Shown: positions 36,939 through 50,002 of the stretch, piece by piece | Position numbering within the stretch: position 1 is the stretch's first letter | Layout: each line of letters opens with the position of its first letter | Source: Dentipellis sp. KUC8613 | Taxonomy: Eukaryota; Basidiomycota; Agaricomycetes; Russulales; Hericiaceae | Assembly (NCBI GenBank): GCA_002286715.1 | Contig: NSJX01000006.1 | Location: forward strand, 1 to 64,000 | Length of the DNA: 64,000 bases | Direction of reading: 5' to 3' | Notes under the pieces: generated by a model | The model's database searches: none | The model's input: only the letters and a program-made list of their open reading frames with translations | What the model was told of the DNA's origin: nothing | Position numbers and translations under genes: made by a program

Positions 36939-37821
36939 GCGCTCCGCGGAGAGGCGCGCGCGGTGCTGAGCGATCGCTGGCTTCAAGGATGGGGATGTGT
37001 AAGCTGCGCCCCGGACGCGCGTGCCGAAGTGGGCGCAGCTAGAGGCGTCGACTCGGCGGAGGAGGGGGGAGTCAAGACGCGACGCGCGACGCGGTTGGAC
37101 GGGGCGAGGCCTGCGACGGGCGCACGCCATTGGGCGAGCAAAGGAGGGCGCGAGGCGCGAGGCGGGCAGTGAGCCGAGCGCAGCCGGCGCGGACCGCGTC
37201 AGTCGCGGGGCGCAGCGCTAGCGCGTGCCGCGTCGAGACGAGCAAGCAAGCACGTCATGCGCGAGCGGGCGAGCGAGCAAGCAGGCTGACTCGGGCGCAG
37301 GTGCGAGATGGCGCGAGCGTGACTGTGACCCGCGTGCGGTGGGCTGCTCGCAGTGATTCAGGCGGATTCAAGGTTTGTGGGATCTGCGGTCAGCGCGCGA
37401 GGAGATGACGAAGACGCAGGATCTGAATCTGGCTGAGTCACGGCTGCGCGGGCGCGGGCGCGGCGACTGTGCTGGTACTGCTGCAGAACTTGTGGCAATA
37501 TGGTAGCAGCGGGGGCGTGGTGGCGGCGGTGGAGGGCAGGATGAGGATGAGGATTATGGAAGAGAGGTTACGTGGAGGTCGCTGTGGACAGACGGACCGG
37601 AGTTGTTCTGGACGGTTGACGAACGTGACAGACGGGGAGGGCCGAAAAGGGGCAGTCAGGATCTGCGATCTGGGGCCGGGGACACGGCGGGTCACGGTCC
37701 AGTAACGTCACAGACCCAGTCATTTGTGCGCTCTATTTGACCGTCTTGCACCATTTCACGCAAACTCTGCCCGTTATATAGCTTCCCTCCGTCCGTCTCC
37801 CCACCCGACATTCCTCCCGCC

Positions 37822-39027
37822 ATGTTCGAAGAAGACTGCTGCCTCCACTGCGGCAAACCTGGCCTTGCTGATGGGTACGTATCCCCCCATGTCCTTTATA
37901 CCCACATCGTCTCATGACCTCCCCCATTACGTCTTGCCAGCCGTATATACTGCAGCGACGATTGCCACTCCCTCGACACCTCGTCTCCCTCCATCTCCAC
38001 CGCCTCCTCTGCCCTCTCGTCCCCCATCCTTCAGCCCTTTTCCAATCCTGCTGCGGATATCCCCAACCTCTCCCTTGCGAGCATGGCCATAGCCTCATCC
38101 GCCAAGCAACCGCGCCACTATCAGGCCCAAGCATACCATTACGCCCTGTCGTCCTCCAAGTCGTCCCTGAACGGCTTTTGGTACGAGGACGACGCCGACG
38201 ACAGCGACTCCCCCGCCCTCGTCCCCGACTCGGACGCCGACGACCTCCCCCAGCCCACTCCGCCCGTCCTGCCCGCTGCGCTCTCGTACGCACGGCGGCC
38301 GTCGAGCACCAACACGCACTCCACCATCCCCCTCCTCCACCGTCGCACCTCCTCCGCCGCATCCCCCGCCTCCCTCTCCGCCGAGGACGACTCGGACGCC
38401 TCCCTCCCCTCCCACCCGCACGCGCACCGGCGCCTGTCGCAGCCCGCGTCGCACATGCTCGACCTCAACCTCAACCTCGCCTCGGCGTCCTCCCCGACAC
38501 CACGGCCACGGCAAGACACACTGAAACCGTTCTCTATGCTCACCTCCACGAAGCCGCCGGTGGACACCACAGCCGCCGCGGCAAAGAAGCACCGCGCGCG
38601 CACGCGCAACCGCGCCTCGCTGCCCGCGTACTTCTCGCTGCTGCAGACCGGCTCGTCCGCCGCCGCGCACGCCAAGGCGGGCGCGGGCAGCGTCAGCGTG
38701 AGCCTCAGCCCGACGACGCCGACGCTCGCGGGCCCCGCGGTGCACGGCGTGCACGTCCTCGGCGTCAGCGCGCATACACATACGCACGCGCACGCAGGCG
38801 CCGGGGCTGGCTCGGAGCGCGAGCGCGGGCGCAGGCGCGTGCAGGGCCTGTCGAGCACGCGGTCACGGTCGCGCTCGCGCTCGCGCGGCGGCGCGGAGCT
38901 CGATGGGGTGCGGGGGCGCAGGCGGCCGCATGAGCTCGACGGCGGGGAGCGCGAGTGGGGCTTTGGGAGCGGGCGCAGCGGGCTGAGGGAGAGGGAGAGG
39001 GAGCGCGGGAGGACGCGCGAGCGCTAG
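37822..39027 (+). CDS. Ecl1-type zinc-binding protein (putative)
   Basis: Ecl1-family proteins of fission yeast are small zinc-binding factors that extend chronological lifespan and respond to nutrient loss. Here the start gives MFEEDCCLHCGKPGLADG, joined across one intron (37875-37940) to RIYCSDDCHSLD. This makes the Cys-x2-Cys ... Cys-x3-Cys knuckle within the first 30 residues, followed by the Ser-rich SPSISTASSALSSP typical of the family. The remaining 340 or so residues are low-complexity: Ser/Pro/Asp-rich, then Ala/His and an Arg/Glu-rich tail. Predicted length is 379 residues, far longer than yeast Ecl1. It is alone in a gene-poor region. The zinc knuckle supports the call; the function is inferred from the family. 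Confidence 0.72.
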
Positions 39028-42000
39028 GGCGGCGTGGGCGAGCAAAATTTGTCCCGCCCCCCCGGGACAAGACTGGCACGCGTATGCGTATGCGTACGCG
39101 TTTGTGGTTTCCGCTTTGCATTTGGCTGCGAAAAAGCAAGTAACTTATCGGTCTCTCTCCTGCACCTGCACCTGCACTCGTCGTCCTTCTCCCGCCCGCA
39201 ATATCGCTCTGCCCCCCTCGCCTGCCTCTTCATCCGTCCGTCGTCGTCGTCGTCGCATTCAAAATCAACGCACCCCAACCACAGCTCAACTCAACTCATT
39301 TCACGTCATTTATTGCCCATCTGTTCTAGCATACACTCACCCACTCACGCATTGATTCCTAAAAACGCCGTCCCGCTCCCCGTCCTTCCCACTTCCTGTC
39401 TTACCCACCTACTCGCCTACCTACCTACCTGCCTACCATACATACATACATACCTAGCACGATCCACCCGTCCGATTCACGATTCACCAGCCGCCGCCCG
39501 TCATCCTTCGCTCCTCGCCCCCGTGTATCTACTCACCCGCTCTCACCCCGACCACCCGTCGCATGCATGTATATTTCGGATTGGATTGGATCGGATTGGA
39601 TGGTATTTGGATATCGATTGATATTGATTTGTGTAGCTTGCTTGCTTGCTTGTACGCTGGGTGGGGTGGGTTGGGGTGTGTATTGTACTTGGGGGAGGGG
39701 GAATAGCATACCATCGTGATTTTGCACGTCCACGTCTGTGGTCTACCACGTCGTGTCGATGTGCTTCTGAGATCTGAGACCTACTGAGAACGCGCTCGAG
39801 TAGTACTGGCGTTCCGCGCGCGCCTCTGAAGTTCCACGCCCTTCTACACACGCGCCCGCAGCCTGCACAGCGCAAAAATTTCGCAATTCCCTCGCAGTGC
39901 CGCTGCCAATCATTAATCACGCCCCGAGTCCTCTCGCGCGCGTCTCACACAACACGACTGATTCAGACGCGCAAAAAATTTCCTTGCATCCCATCCTCTG
40001 ACTCGCACGCACGCACAGCTTGCCAACACCGGCCATGGACCTCTCGATATGACGGAACGTGCGCCCGACGCTCGACCGCTGCACCGGGCCGTATCCCGCG
40101 TCGACGTACAGTCCCTCACCGCAGGGCGTTTCTGAATCGCAATCCGAGCGACGCCGAGCGTGACGTGAAACGTGTTCCATCGCGGTCTCGCGGGAGCATC
40201 GAGTATCGGGCGATGGCGGGGTTGTTTGCTGTTTGCTGTTTGAACTGAATAATTGAATAAGTGACAGCTGCGGTCTATCGATCTCTAAACAGCTGGAATA
40301 ATTGAAGGCGTCATCTGCATCCGGTGTGCGTTTATTTAGATTTATGAGTGTGGCTGTCGATTGACCACGGGGGATGGGCGACGGGCGACGGGGGTACTTA
40401 TGCTAATTCATTCGGTGGTATTTTAAATACCTTTAAGGTGTACGGTGCGGGACTAGAACTGGGTTCGTGTAACGTGTGGTATATGGCGGATATACGTATA
40501 CGGATGTTCTCGAGCGTGGGGGTATGGGTTCTGTGACTGGTGCGGTGCGGTGTGCTGGGCGGGGGCGAACGTGCGCACGCGCCGACCACACACAAGGAAA
40601 AGAAAAAGGAAAAAACACAACGGTGATTCAGACCGGTGATGCGTGACGTATACGTGCCTCAGCTGGGGGAAGAAGACCGCGAAGGCATCAGATTCAGAGG
40701 GACCACATATCTAGGCATGCCACGGCTGCACAAGGACACGAATATACGCAGATATCATGGAAGGATGGATGGAGGTCGGAACGCGTGCTCGCGCCTGCGG
40801 CTGCGCAGGTGTCAACGTTCAATCAGGACACGAGACGGGGCGGAACGGGTGGGTGACTGTGCGACAGAACATACGGTGGAGACTGGCTGGTGCGGTGTCG
40901 GGGCGAACGTGCGCACGCGGGGAGCTAGATTCGGATTCGGATACAGTAAAAAGAAAACAATGAAGAAAAATAGGAAGAAGAGAGAGAGAGACGCGCATGA
41001 CGTACCTCCACGGCCAGCGGGTAGAAGACCAAGAAGGCACCACATCTACCATCACAGGACTGAGGAAGATACGCAGATACGAAGATAGCATGGAAGCACC
41101 GCAACGCATATGCATGCGTGCTCGCGGCTGCTTATTGCGGCTGCGAGGGTCAATCAGCTCTGAATCCGAACGGTGTGGTTCTGATGCCGAAGCAGAAGCA
41201 GAAGCAGAAGCAGATAAGTAGAGGATGGCAAGGGGCTTATCTCCTACAGCCGTACGCGTACGGACTCGTCGGGGTCGGTGTCGGTGTCCTGCCTGGACCT
41301 GGACCAGCGGGCGGGAGGCCGCGCTGGCACGGCGGAGGAGTAAGAGGGAGGCGAGGGGACGCGACGAACGTGCTTGCAAGTTGCTTGTGTGTCCCCTCCC
41401 GCGCGCCGACTCCGATTCCGCCGCTGAATATCGAATACAAATATGAATGACTGCACAGGTGTATGAGTTGACGTTGAGGACAGGGGCGGCAGCTTGGCGA
41501 GGTATATTTGCTGGGCAGATCATCCGCGACGTCCTATGTCCGCCCGCCCGCTGACCAGGACCCCCCCTTCGCCTTCGGGCCCGACCAGCCACCACGGTCC
41601 AAACGCGATAACCCGTTTTCCAAGGACAGCGGCACAAAAGCCGCACGCACCAGCCAACTCTGGGAAAGCCTGGTCACGCAGGTAGGTCCGGCATGGGGTC
41701 TCTCGCACCCGTGCGCGTGCGTCCTGCTTTCGTAGAAGAGCGGTCAGGGGATACCAGGCATGGAGGGGCATGGAGGAAGGTGAAGGTGAGCTCGTGTCGG
41801 GCACGCACGTGGACCGGGCTCGGAGCGCGTGCGGTCTGATCCGCGCCGTCGCCGTTGCCTTTGTGGCGCCCTTCGCACACGTATACGTACACCCCAACTA
41901 CCAGGTCTTTCGAAGGTCCCAGGCGGGACCTACAGCTACACCTGTAGGCTTCCTCTTCCTCTCCATCGCGCGATGGTATTAGGGTTTGTAGTGCGCGCGT

Positions 42001-45000
42001 GCGGTCAGGTGCGCAGGCCACGCGCGCGGTGTGGAGTGCTGCTTACTAGTTGATGTTTTGCGGCGGAACGCGTATACGCGTACGTACGCGGCAGGTGGTC
42101 CATAAGCTGAGACTGACTGCTCGGGTTCCCGTTCTACAGTCTACCGAAGTTCTAGGTCGCGGCCTTGACTTATCTTGCAGATAAGATGCGATTCTCGACG
42201 GCGGACGCTGCGGGAGATCGTCAGGCCCCATGATAATGGGACCGAGGAAGCCGCCGTCGCCGCTGCCAGCGGGACGAAGATCTCGCCGTCGGGCCCATGA
42301 ACTCGGCGGGCGCGCTCGGTGCTCGAGTCTGGAGCTGGGCGGTTGCGCGGATGGGCGGATGGGGACTTGGGGTGCCTGTGTACGTATGTGTTTTTTGCGG
42401 ATTTAATTCCGATTTGCGGTGACGACCTGGGCTGCTTGGCGTCATCGTCACCGTCGACGTCAACGGTGTGTGTTCAGCATCAGGTCTTAGCCTGTAGGAA
42501 ACCTGTCGGCGTGGTGCTAGGGGCGTTTGAATTTTGCATGAAGGGTGTGTGACGGTGTTATTATTTCATTGATTTTGTGCGGTATAGTTCTGACCGTTAT
42601 TTTTCGTAGAACGCCTAAGCATTACTGGCAACGGCGTAAGTAGCTTGGACCTGTATTGTGGCTGTGGCTGTGGCCCGCTCGCCTTATCATTGGCCACAAC
42701 TACCGGTGCGGTCGTCCTACCGCTCGATTCTAGACCTTCGTCGAGCCGCGACTTGCTGGGCCCTTTCGCTGGGGTGTGCCTACCCGCGCTGTGCGTCGTG
42801 CACGGCGGATGGCGCAACCGCGGAGGTGTCAGTACCGTGTGCCCCACAAATTTCGGGTTCCTGCGGCAGCGCAGGCGGAGATGGAGGTCGAGGCTGCGAC
42901 GGTAAGGCCTAAGACCTGTGAATGCGGCCTTGGCTTTGACGTCTTCAGCCTGAGCCTGAGGTCGAGGTCTGGATCTGCGGATTGTAGTGCTTGATGCAGC
43001 CATGGCCCATCGATGTCTCGGGATCTGGAATCTGGATCCGGATTTTGGGTTTTAGATTTTCGGTGACGGTGACCTGAAGGTGCGATCTGGTTCCGGAAGT
43101 CGAGCGCATTGCGACGACGATGACGACGACGACGATGACATAGGTTCAGGCTGAGCGCTGAGGCCTGAGGCTTAGGCACTGGTGACGCTTGATTACTTGC
43201 AGAATCGGAGATATTGTGCGCCTGGTAAACATATTTATCACTGACATCGATGCGTATACTTATCCACCGTTTGACTCATGGCGTTTTGGCTCTCAGGGTT
43301 TCGACCATCGACGACCGTGTGGGCGTCGCACGGGGATATCGGCTTTAACCCACCCGTCCACGCTCGTTGTCGATGTAAGATTATCGACGGGTATTTGCGC
43401 GGTGTGTCGCAGCATATACTTATGCGCCCGCGTCCCTTGCCTCGGACGGCCTCGACGTGCGTACCTGACTCTCGCTGCGTGTATGCGTGCTGACTTTGTG
43501 GCCTAGGGCTTGAGGTATGTGGGTCCACGTTCAAGTTCGCGGCCACAATTGTGAGACAAAGGAATGTGGGCGCGCCAGGTTCTCGGGACTGCAGCAGCGA
43601 CCTGTGGACCAGCAACCACGTCCGCACCCTGCCCTCTTCGACTCGGGACCACGCTCCCCCTGACGATCCTGCGACAGCAAAGCAAACGCAACCATCTCCG
43701 AGCAGAGCTGCCATGCTGGCGCCCCACCACCACGCATGCCCATGCTCCGCTGCACACACCGCATGCGTTACGGCCGGCGTACCGTACAATGACGTCGAGG
43801 GCCGGACAAGGCTGCAGTATACGTATACGTCGCGACTTACCACACAGGGACACCTACAGCCATCTCCGTTTCTCCGAGCCCGCGTCGCCCGCGGGCCGTC
43901 TCCCGTGGTGGAGTCGGGCGTCGGAGGGCGGGACCGTGACACAACACGGTGGGAAGCGCGGGACGGGCAGACTTCCAGCTTGGTGGCATCTGGCCATCTA
44001 GGCGCGGGACCGCGTGCGTTCCTGTGAGCCGTAGGGAAGCGTCTCTGCCGATCCGCCCGCGGTGCGCAAGTGGGGAGGGTGGGGGCCAGGCGTGGTGGCG
44101 ATCTCAGGGCCCGGTGTCTGCGGAGGTAAGCTCGGTGCGGTGCCTGGCCTGACCTGGGGTGGGCGTATGCGTACGGCTGTCGGCTATGTGGCATCCCCAG
44201 GGAAATACAGAGGTACACGGGCTCGGGGGTATCTGAGATGCCGGGCGATCGTGTTAGACTTGAGATGGCGTCGACGTCGAGTGAGTGCATTTGGTGGTTG
44301 TGTCGCTGTGGGTTGCAACTTATCTGCGTCTCGTGTTGTTTTGATTTGTGCAGGCTCGAATTCGGACGCGTCCACGTTGCTTATCGACCTTGCGCCCTTC
44401 ACAGCGCAGTCCTGACTAGTTGGGAAGCCTAGGACACCGCCCGGTCACTTGCACACTCGCAGTCGCCGTATTCTTAGCCTGGCATCACAAGCCCAAGCCT
44501 GCAAGCTCGGAGCGCCGCGGGCGTGTGCGTGTACCTTGCTGCGTTCAACGTGGGGTAGCCTGCAGCTAGCGCTGGGGCCGGGTACTCGAGGCAGATTGAC
44601 GCTCTGGGCTTCGGGTTCCTGACGTCCTGGAGACTCGAGAGCTGACCGGGCGCGGCTAGGGCGTGCAGGCGTGGTGCGTTCCGTTGGGCCGTTGGTCAGG
44701 TGCCTGCGGTTGGGCACCGGTGAGCCGCTCTATTTCCGTCTACCGATGGGCGTTATAGCTATGAATAGGGCGAGGTGGTATTCGGTCCTTGGTGCGATGG
44801 TATGGAATGGTCAAGAACTTGTTAGATTAAACGTGCCGGGTACGTCTGGTTCTCCGCAGGATGAATCAAACGAGTTGGTCGAGCGGTGTGTGTTCTGAAG
44901 CTAGAGTTAATTTTCTGCGCGGCTCTATTTCTAGTGTATCGCTTCAAGAAGAGCCTGCGGTATCGTAGATATAACTGTCATGCTTCTCTAGATGAATGCC

Positions 45001-45506
45001 AGCATTCCAGTATGGATGTTATACGCGGTCTTCGAGTAATGGCTAGCATATTCGGATACCTTATACTAAACAAGCCCTGTATATTGCTGCTTGGTCGGAA
45101 AATTATAACGGATGTGAACGAGCACCCACATCTCGACTAGTTCACCAAAGCGTTGACCAACATATTTTTTGCCACTTATTTGAGGTTGAGGACCACTGTC
45201 TGCACCTGCACTTCGCGGGGAAGTCACTTGTCCAAATCTGGAATAAAGAGGCGCGTGTACGCGAACTGGCCACTCGAGTTCGCCGCAGCCTTGCTTCACC
45301 CCATATCGATTTCCTTTGTTGTCTTTGTTCTTTCAATACCTCAAGCCGCAGCAGGACAAACAAAGCGAGAACAAACGCGTGATGAAAGTCTAGTTGGGTC
45401 GATAAGGATTATTACGCGTTCTCTTATACCCTACCAAGTCGGTGTCTTCCAACTTCTCTACCACCCCCTTCGCGATTTCTCCTCTACTGTATCGATACCC
45501 TGGACC
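39028..45506. other. Gene-poor region between the Ecl1-like and RdRP genes
   Basis: About 6.5 kb has no supported gene. Frames of up to 350 codons (43238-44290, minus) are biased in composition, overlap other long frames and show no motif. Simple repeats include CCTA/CATA units near 39415-39455 and AGAAGC units at 41191-41213. GATAAG/CTTATC sites are again frequent (for example 41213, 41236, 42169, 42180, 42683, 43259, 44319 and 44380). Confidence 0.6.
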
Positions 45507-48500
45507 ATGGAGTTCGAGCTTCGCTACGTCGACCGCGATGCCTCCAAATACCACGTCGTCAAGGCCATCGAAACCGTCCTGCACGGCCCCGATCTCTTCG
45601 ACCCCGCAGACCCCAAGACAAAGGGCCGCGTCCCGAACTTCGAAGTCAAGCTCGAACCCAGGCCCGCCGGCGGCGTCGGAAACAATGGCACTGGGCGGCT
45701 TGTCGTGCCTTCTCAGTCGCTCGGCGAGCGGCTCCTGCGCTGGCTGCGCGACAACCCGGAGAAGCATGCGATCCGCGTGCTGGGCCGGCGCATAAAGATC
45801 GTCCCTACGCGACGCAAGGTACCCAATGGTCTAAGGCAGACGCTAGAGAAGGCGCTGTATGTAGGCCCGGAGAAGGAGAAGGAGCACGACGAGATCGTGT
45901 ATGAGCTCAACAAGAGCCTCCGTGTCGCGAAGGTGCAATTTGGGGTCTGGTTTAAACCGAACGACGCCCCGCAGGCTTCGCGCCAGTTTTCGATTGAATA
46001 TGAGGCGGATTATACGCAGAAGAGTGTGGCGTGGCTCGATCTCAAGTACGACCACAAGGAGATTCGGGTCGAGGTAATGCGTTTGTTTGGTGCTTTTGAG
46101 AAGACGTCCCCATTAACAAATTAAATACGCCTAGCTGGGAGAAAGGATGACGGAAGAGCAAGCATTTAGTGTTGTAGTCAAGTTCTCCAGCATTCGCAAG
46201 ATGGGCATCGGTTTCGACTTTGGCAATGCCTGTAAGTTTTGCTTCCGTCCTTGCTTGAACACCGTCACCAACCCTTTCAGTCATCTGCTTCGACCTGGTG
46301 ACTCCTCCTGTTCTCGAAGAGACCAATTTTAATAATCGGGAACGCGAAGGCTTCAAGCGCCACCGAAACAAGGATCGTGACCGCATCCCGGCACTCGACG
46401 AGGCGCATGCCCGCGTATCACCTTATGCGCATCATCTCCGTATCGTGCTGCTCAACAGCGACGATATCTATGACTTTGAGAGGCTCTGCAGGACTGCGAA
46501 ATGCGAGCCCATGCCAATCCGAGTTCAGACCATCGAAGCGTCCAGCATGGGCTTCTACTCGCATCGCCAGCTTCACAGTGTACAGCGCTGGCTCAAGACC
46601 ATGGACTGGACCTGTGCATACCAGATCGAGGCCCTCTTGTGTAACGGTCTAATGAACACACACGAGCTGCTAACCGTCCTCAAAGACCCCATTGACCGCA
46701 TGCGCAAGAAATTCGGGACGCGCGCGAACGAGGTCCTGCGGCACTTCATCATTGCGCTGCGGACGCTGGGCCCGGACGACACGCCCCGCAAGTGCTTCGA
46801 GCGCGTCTGCGCGGACCAGGAGGACGCGGAGCCGCTGCGCCTCTCCGCGGGCAGCTTCTTCTGCCACCACATCACCATCACGCCGACGCGTATGCTGCTC
46901 GACGGCCCGAACGTCACGCAGTCCAACCGCGTCATCCGCCGCTACCAGGACCACGGCGCTGGGGAGTTCTTCATCCGCGTTGAGTTCAAGGACGAGGACC
47001 GCCTGCAGTACCGCTGGGACCGCGATATCGACGGGACGTGGTTCCTGCAGCAGCGCGTCGGACACATCCTCAAGCACGGCTTCGACCTTGCCGGCCGCAG
47101 GTTCGAGTTCCTCGCGTATTCGTCTTCCGCGCTGCGCGAGCATGCGGTGTGGTTCATGTGTCCGTTCGAGGACCTACATGAGGGCTATGTTGACTCGGAG
47201 CACATCCGCCGCTCGCTGGGCGATTTTTCAGGCGAGCTCCTTAGGCAGCCATCGAAGCTCGCCGCACGACTGGCGCAGGCGTTCACCGCCACGGACCCGT
47301 CCGTCGTCATTATGAAGGGGCAGTGGGAGGAGATGCTGGATCTCGGGATTGGGGGGTATATCCACCCGGAGGACGATGTCCCTACGAATGACGTGTGTAC
47401 GGACGGCGTGGGCACGATTTCACTGCAGCTTGCAATGATGATCTGGGATGCCTTGTGCAATGCTAGGCCTGGACTGAGGGAGAACAGTGTTATGCCCTCT
47501 GCGGTGTGTGCAACAACTTATATACAAGGCCTCAGACTGATTATTTTCTGCAGTATCAAATCCGGTTTCTTGGGTACAAGGGTGTCGTTGTCGTCGATTA
47601 CCGGCTGGAGGGTGTCAAGATGCGTCTGCGACCGTCCATGAGGAAGTTTCGGAGCCACGACGTCGAGTCCGCCGAAATCGAGATCGCGCGCGCGTTCGAG
47701 CGCCCTAACAGGTCGTATCTCAACCGGTACGCCCTCTAGCTTCATGATATTCTGGTCCGCTAACATCTTCTATCAGCCCGCTGGTAACGGTTCTCGAGGA
47801 CCGTGGTGCCGAGATCAAGACATTCATGGACCTGCAAGAGAAGGCGAAAGAAGCAATCTACACCGCTGGCGACACGCTGCTCAACTTCCGCAAGCTTCTG
47901 CGCGAGAACGGCTTGGGCTTTGGCTTCCATGTCCCATTCATCCTCGAGCAACTCGCCAAGCTCAACCTCGATTTCAAGTCCGAGGGCATGACCCGCGCCA
48001 TCGACTACCCACTCTTGAACGAGCTCCTACGATATGCGATCAATGCGGTGCTGCGCGATGTCAAGCACCGCGCCCGCATCCCGCTCCCAGATAGCTATAT
48101 GCTGGTCGGCGTTGCGGACGAAGGGAGGGCGTATATTCTCGAGGGCGCTGATCCCGAGGACGTGTTTGTACTAGGCGAAGGCGAGATTGCAGGTGCGTAT
48201 GGGTGATGTGGTCTACGATGTATGCCTGACCTGTCGCAGCGTGTATACAGGAGCGTCCAGACGAAGAGCCCAAGTGGCTCGAGGGTACAGTCTGCATTTC
48301 GCGCAGCCCCGTCGTGCATCCCGGTGATGGTGAGTATACGCGTCTTAGATAACTTGCTATCCTCAACCCTTCCTTCACAGTACGCCGCGTCTGGGCTATC
48401 AAGCCGCCTGATGATAAGTTATGCTTTTTCCGGGACCTGAAGAACGTCGTGGTGCTGCCCGTCGCCGGAAATCGCTCCCTTGCGTCTTGCCTTGGAGGTG

Positions 48501-49781
48501 GTGATCTCGATGGGTGCGTTGCAGTCACTTTACATGCGACACAGGCATTCTTTAACATCTTCCGCTAGTGATCTCTTTGACATTATTGCAGGACATCCCC
48601 AGCTCGTGCCCAATGAACAGGTGGAAGCTGGGTCCTACACTGGAACAGGGACATTGACACTCGACCGCGATTGCACGGTGACTGACATCTGTGATTTCAT
48701 CGTCGAATATATCCATTCAGACGTCCTCGTAAGTCTCCAATTTGTACACCAAGCGCGGCGGATCTCACCCAAGGTCCAGGGTCTCCTGTCCGACAAACAC
48801 ATCATCATCGCAGATCAGTCTGCTGACCACACGTCGGACTGGCGCTGCCTGCGTCTCGCCGAACTGTGCAGCCACGCCGTCGACTACCCCAAGAATGGCA
48901 AGCCCGTCGACATCGACACGCCAAACGCGCTCCCGCGCAACCTCATCCCTTTCAAACCAGACTGGCATCGCCCCGAGGACCAGATGGACGACGGGCACGA
49001 TGCGGATTACTACGAGTCGGACCGTGCGCTAGGACACCTATACCGGAACATCAAGATCCGTGACCTTAACGCACCCTTACCCACCTCCGCACCTCCGCCT
49101 CCGCCCCCAGCAGAAAAACCGAAGCCGAACGGAAAGAAAAAGAACAAAGGAAAAGGCAAAGACAAAGACAAGGGCAAAGGGAAAGGGCGCCCTCCCACCC
49201 CCGAGCCCGACCCCGCCGCGCCCCCCGACTCAATCTCCCAAGCGCTCTTCCCCCTAATCCAGCGCGCCTTCGACGAGGACTCCTCCTCCCCCGAGCCCGA
49301 CTGGGCCCACTCGAGCCCAGCGAGCCTCTTCACGCGCTACGCGCGCGAGCTGCGATGCATCCGCGCGACGCACACGCTGCGCGAGGAGCCGGGCGCGATG
49401 CTCGCCGAGGCGGAGCTCGCGGTCGGCGCGATCCTGTCCGCGTGCAGCAACGGCCGCTGGCGCGCGGCGCGCACGTTCAGCATGAAGACGCACGTCGACG
49501 TGCTCGTGCGCAACATGCGCGCGGCGATGATGGGCGAGCCTGTGGGTGGAGGGGGTGCGGGCTTCGGCGCGGGGCGTGGTGGTGCGGATAATGAGGGTGT
49601 CGATAAGGAGGTCCTGTGTGCGGGGTTGAAGCGCGCGTGGGATGCGTGGACGTGGGTGCTAGGCCATCAGGAACTGGAGGGAATTAGGAGCTTTGGGCTC
49701 GTGGCGCTCGGCGTTGTGCTTGACTGTTTGAAGAGGCTGGACTTGATGCCAGACCCGGTCGCGGTGCCAGTTCTACAGTGA
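45507..49781 (+). CDS. Cellular RNA-dependent RNA polymerase, copy 1
   Basis: This family makes double-stranded RNA from single-stranded templates and feeds Dicer and Argonaute in RNA silencing (QDE-1/RDR family). About nine exons and 1,290 residues can be assembled. The first exon (MEFELRYVDRDASKYHVVKA) gives an N-terminal domain; then RMTEEQAFSVVVKFSSIRKM, AYQIEALLCNGLMN, RVEFKDEDRLQYRWDRDID and YQIRFLGYKGVVVVDYRLEG. The core has LPDSYMLVGVADEGRAYILE, VCISRSPVVHPGD, LKNVVVLPVAG and SLASCLGGGDLDGD, the catalytic D-x-D-G-D loop near residue 900, split by an intron. GLLSDKHIIIAD, LAELCSHAVDYPKNG and RALGHLYR follow. A Lys/Gly/Pro insert at about 49080-49235 is absent from copy 2. No break was found. 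Confidence 0.94.
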
Positions 49782-50002
49782 GAACGATATATTGTACTTG
49801 TCAGGATGTTGTTTTCGCTGTTTTCGTAGTGACAAATGATGCTTGCATACGCTGTGTAATACCGCTGTCCATTCTGCTTTACCTCTAGTTGTGTTGTTGG
49901 TATCCACTAGCTGTCTAGGATTCTCATGCACTATTTTGTCACACTCCACGTACATACCCAATCTCGCAGTACGATACGTGTCTACCTTTCATATATACAC
50001 AC

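Larger units (their letters stand above)
30251..37821. other. Gene-poor region upstream of the Ecl1-like gene
   Basis: About 7.6 kb has no recognisable protein. Long frames occur on both strands (for example 233 codons at 30882-31583, minus, and 200 at 31720-32322, plus), but they are rich in Arg, Pro, Ala and His, overlap in several frames and lack family motifs, as expected of random GC-rich DNA. The region carries many short tandem repeats and a tight cluster of GATA sites. It may be a large regulatory region or hold non-coding RNA genes. Confidence 0.6.

Noticed and set aside
43238..44290. 350-codon minus-strand frame
   Set aside because: Longest frame in the gene-poor region but low in normal protein composition, without domains, and matched by plus-strand frames of similar length.
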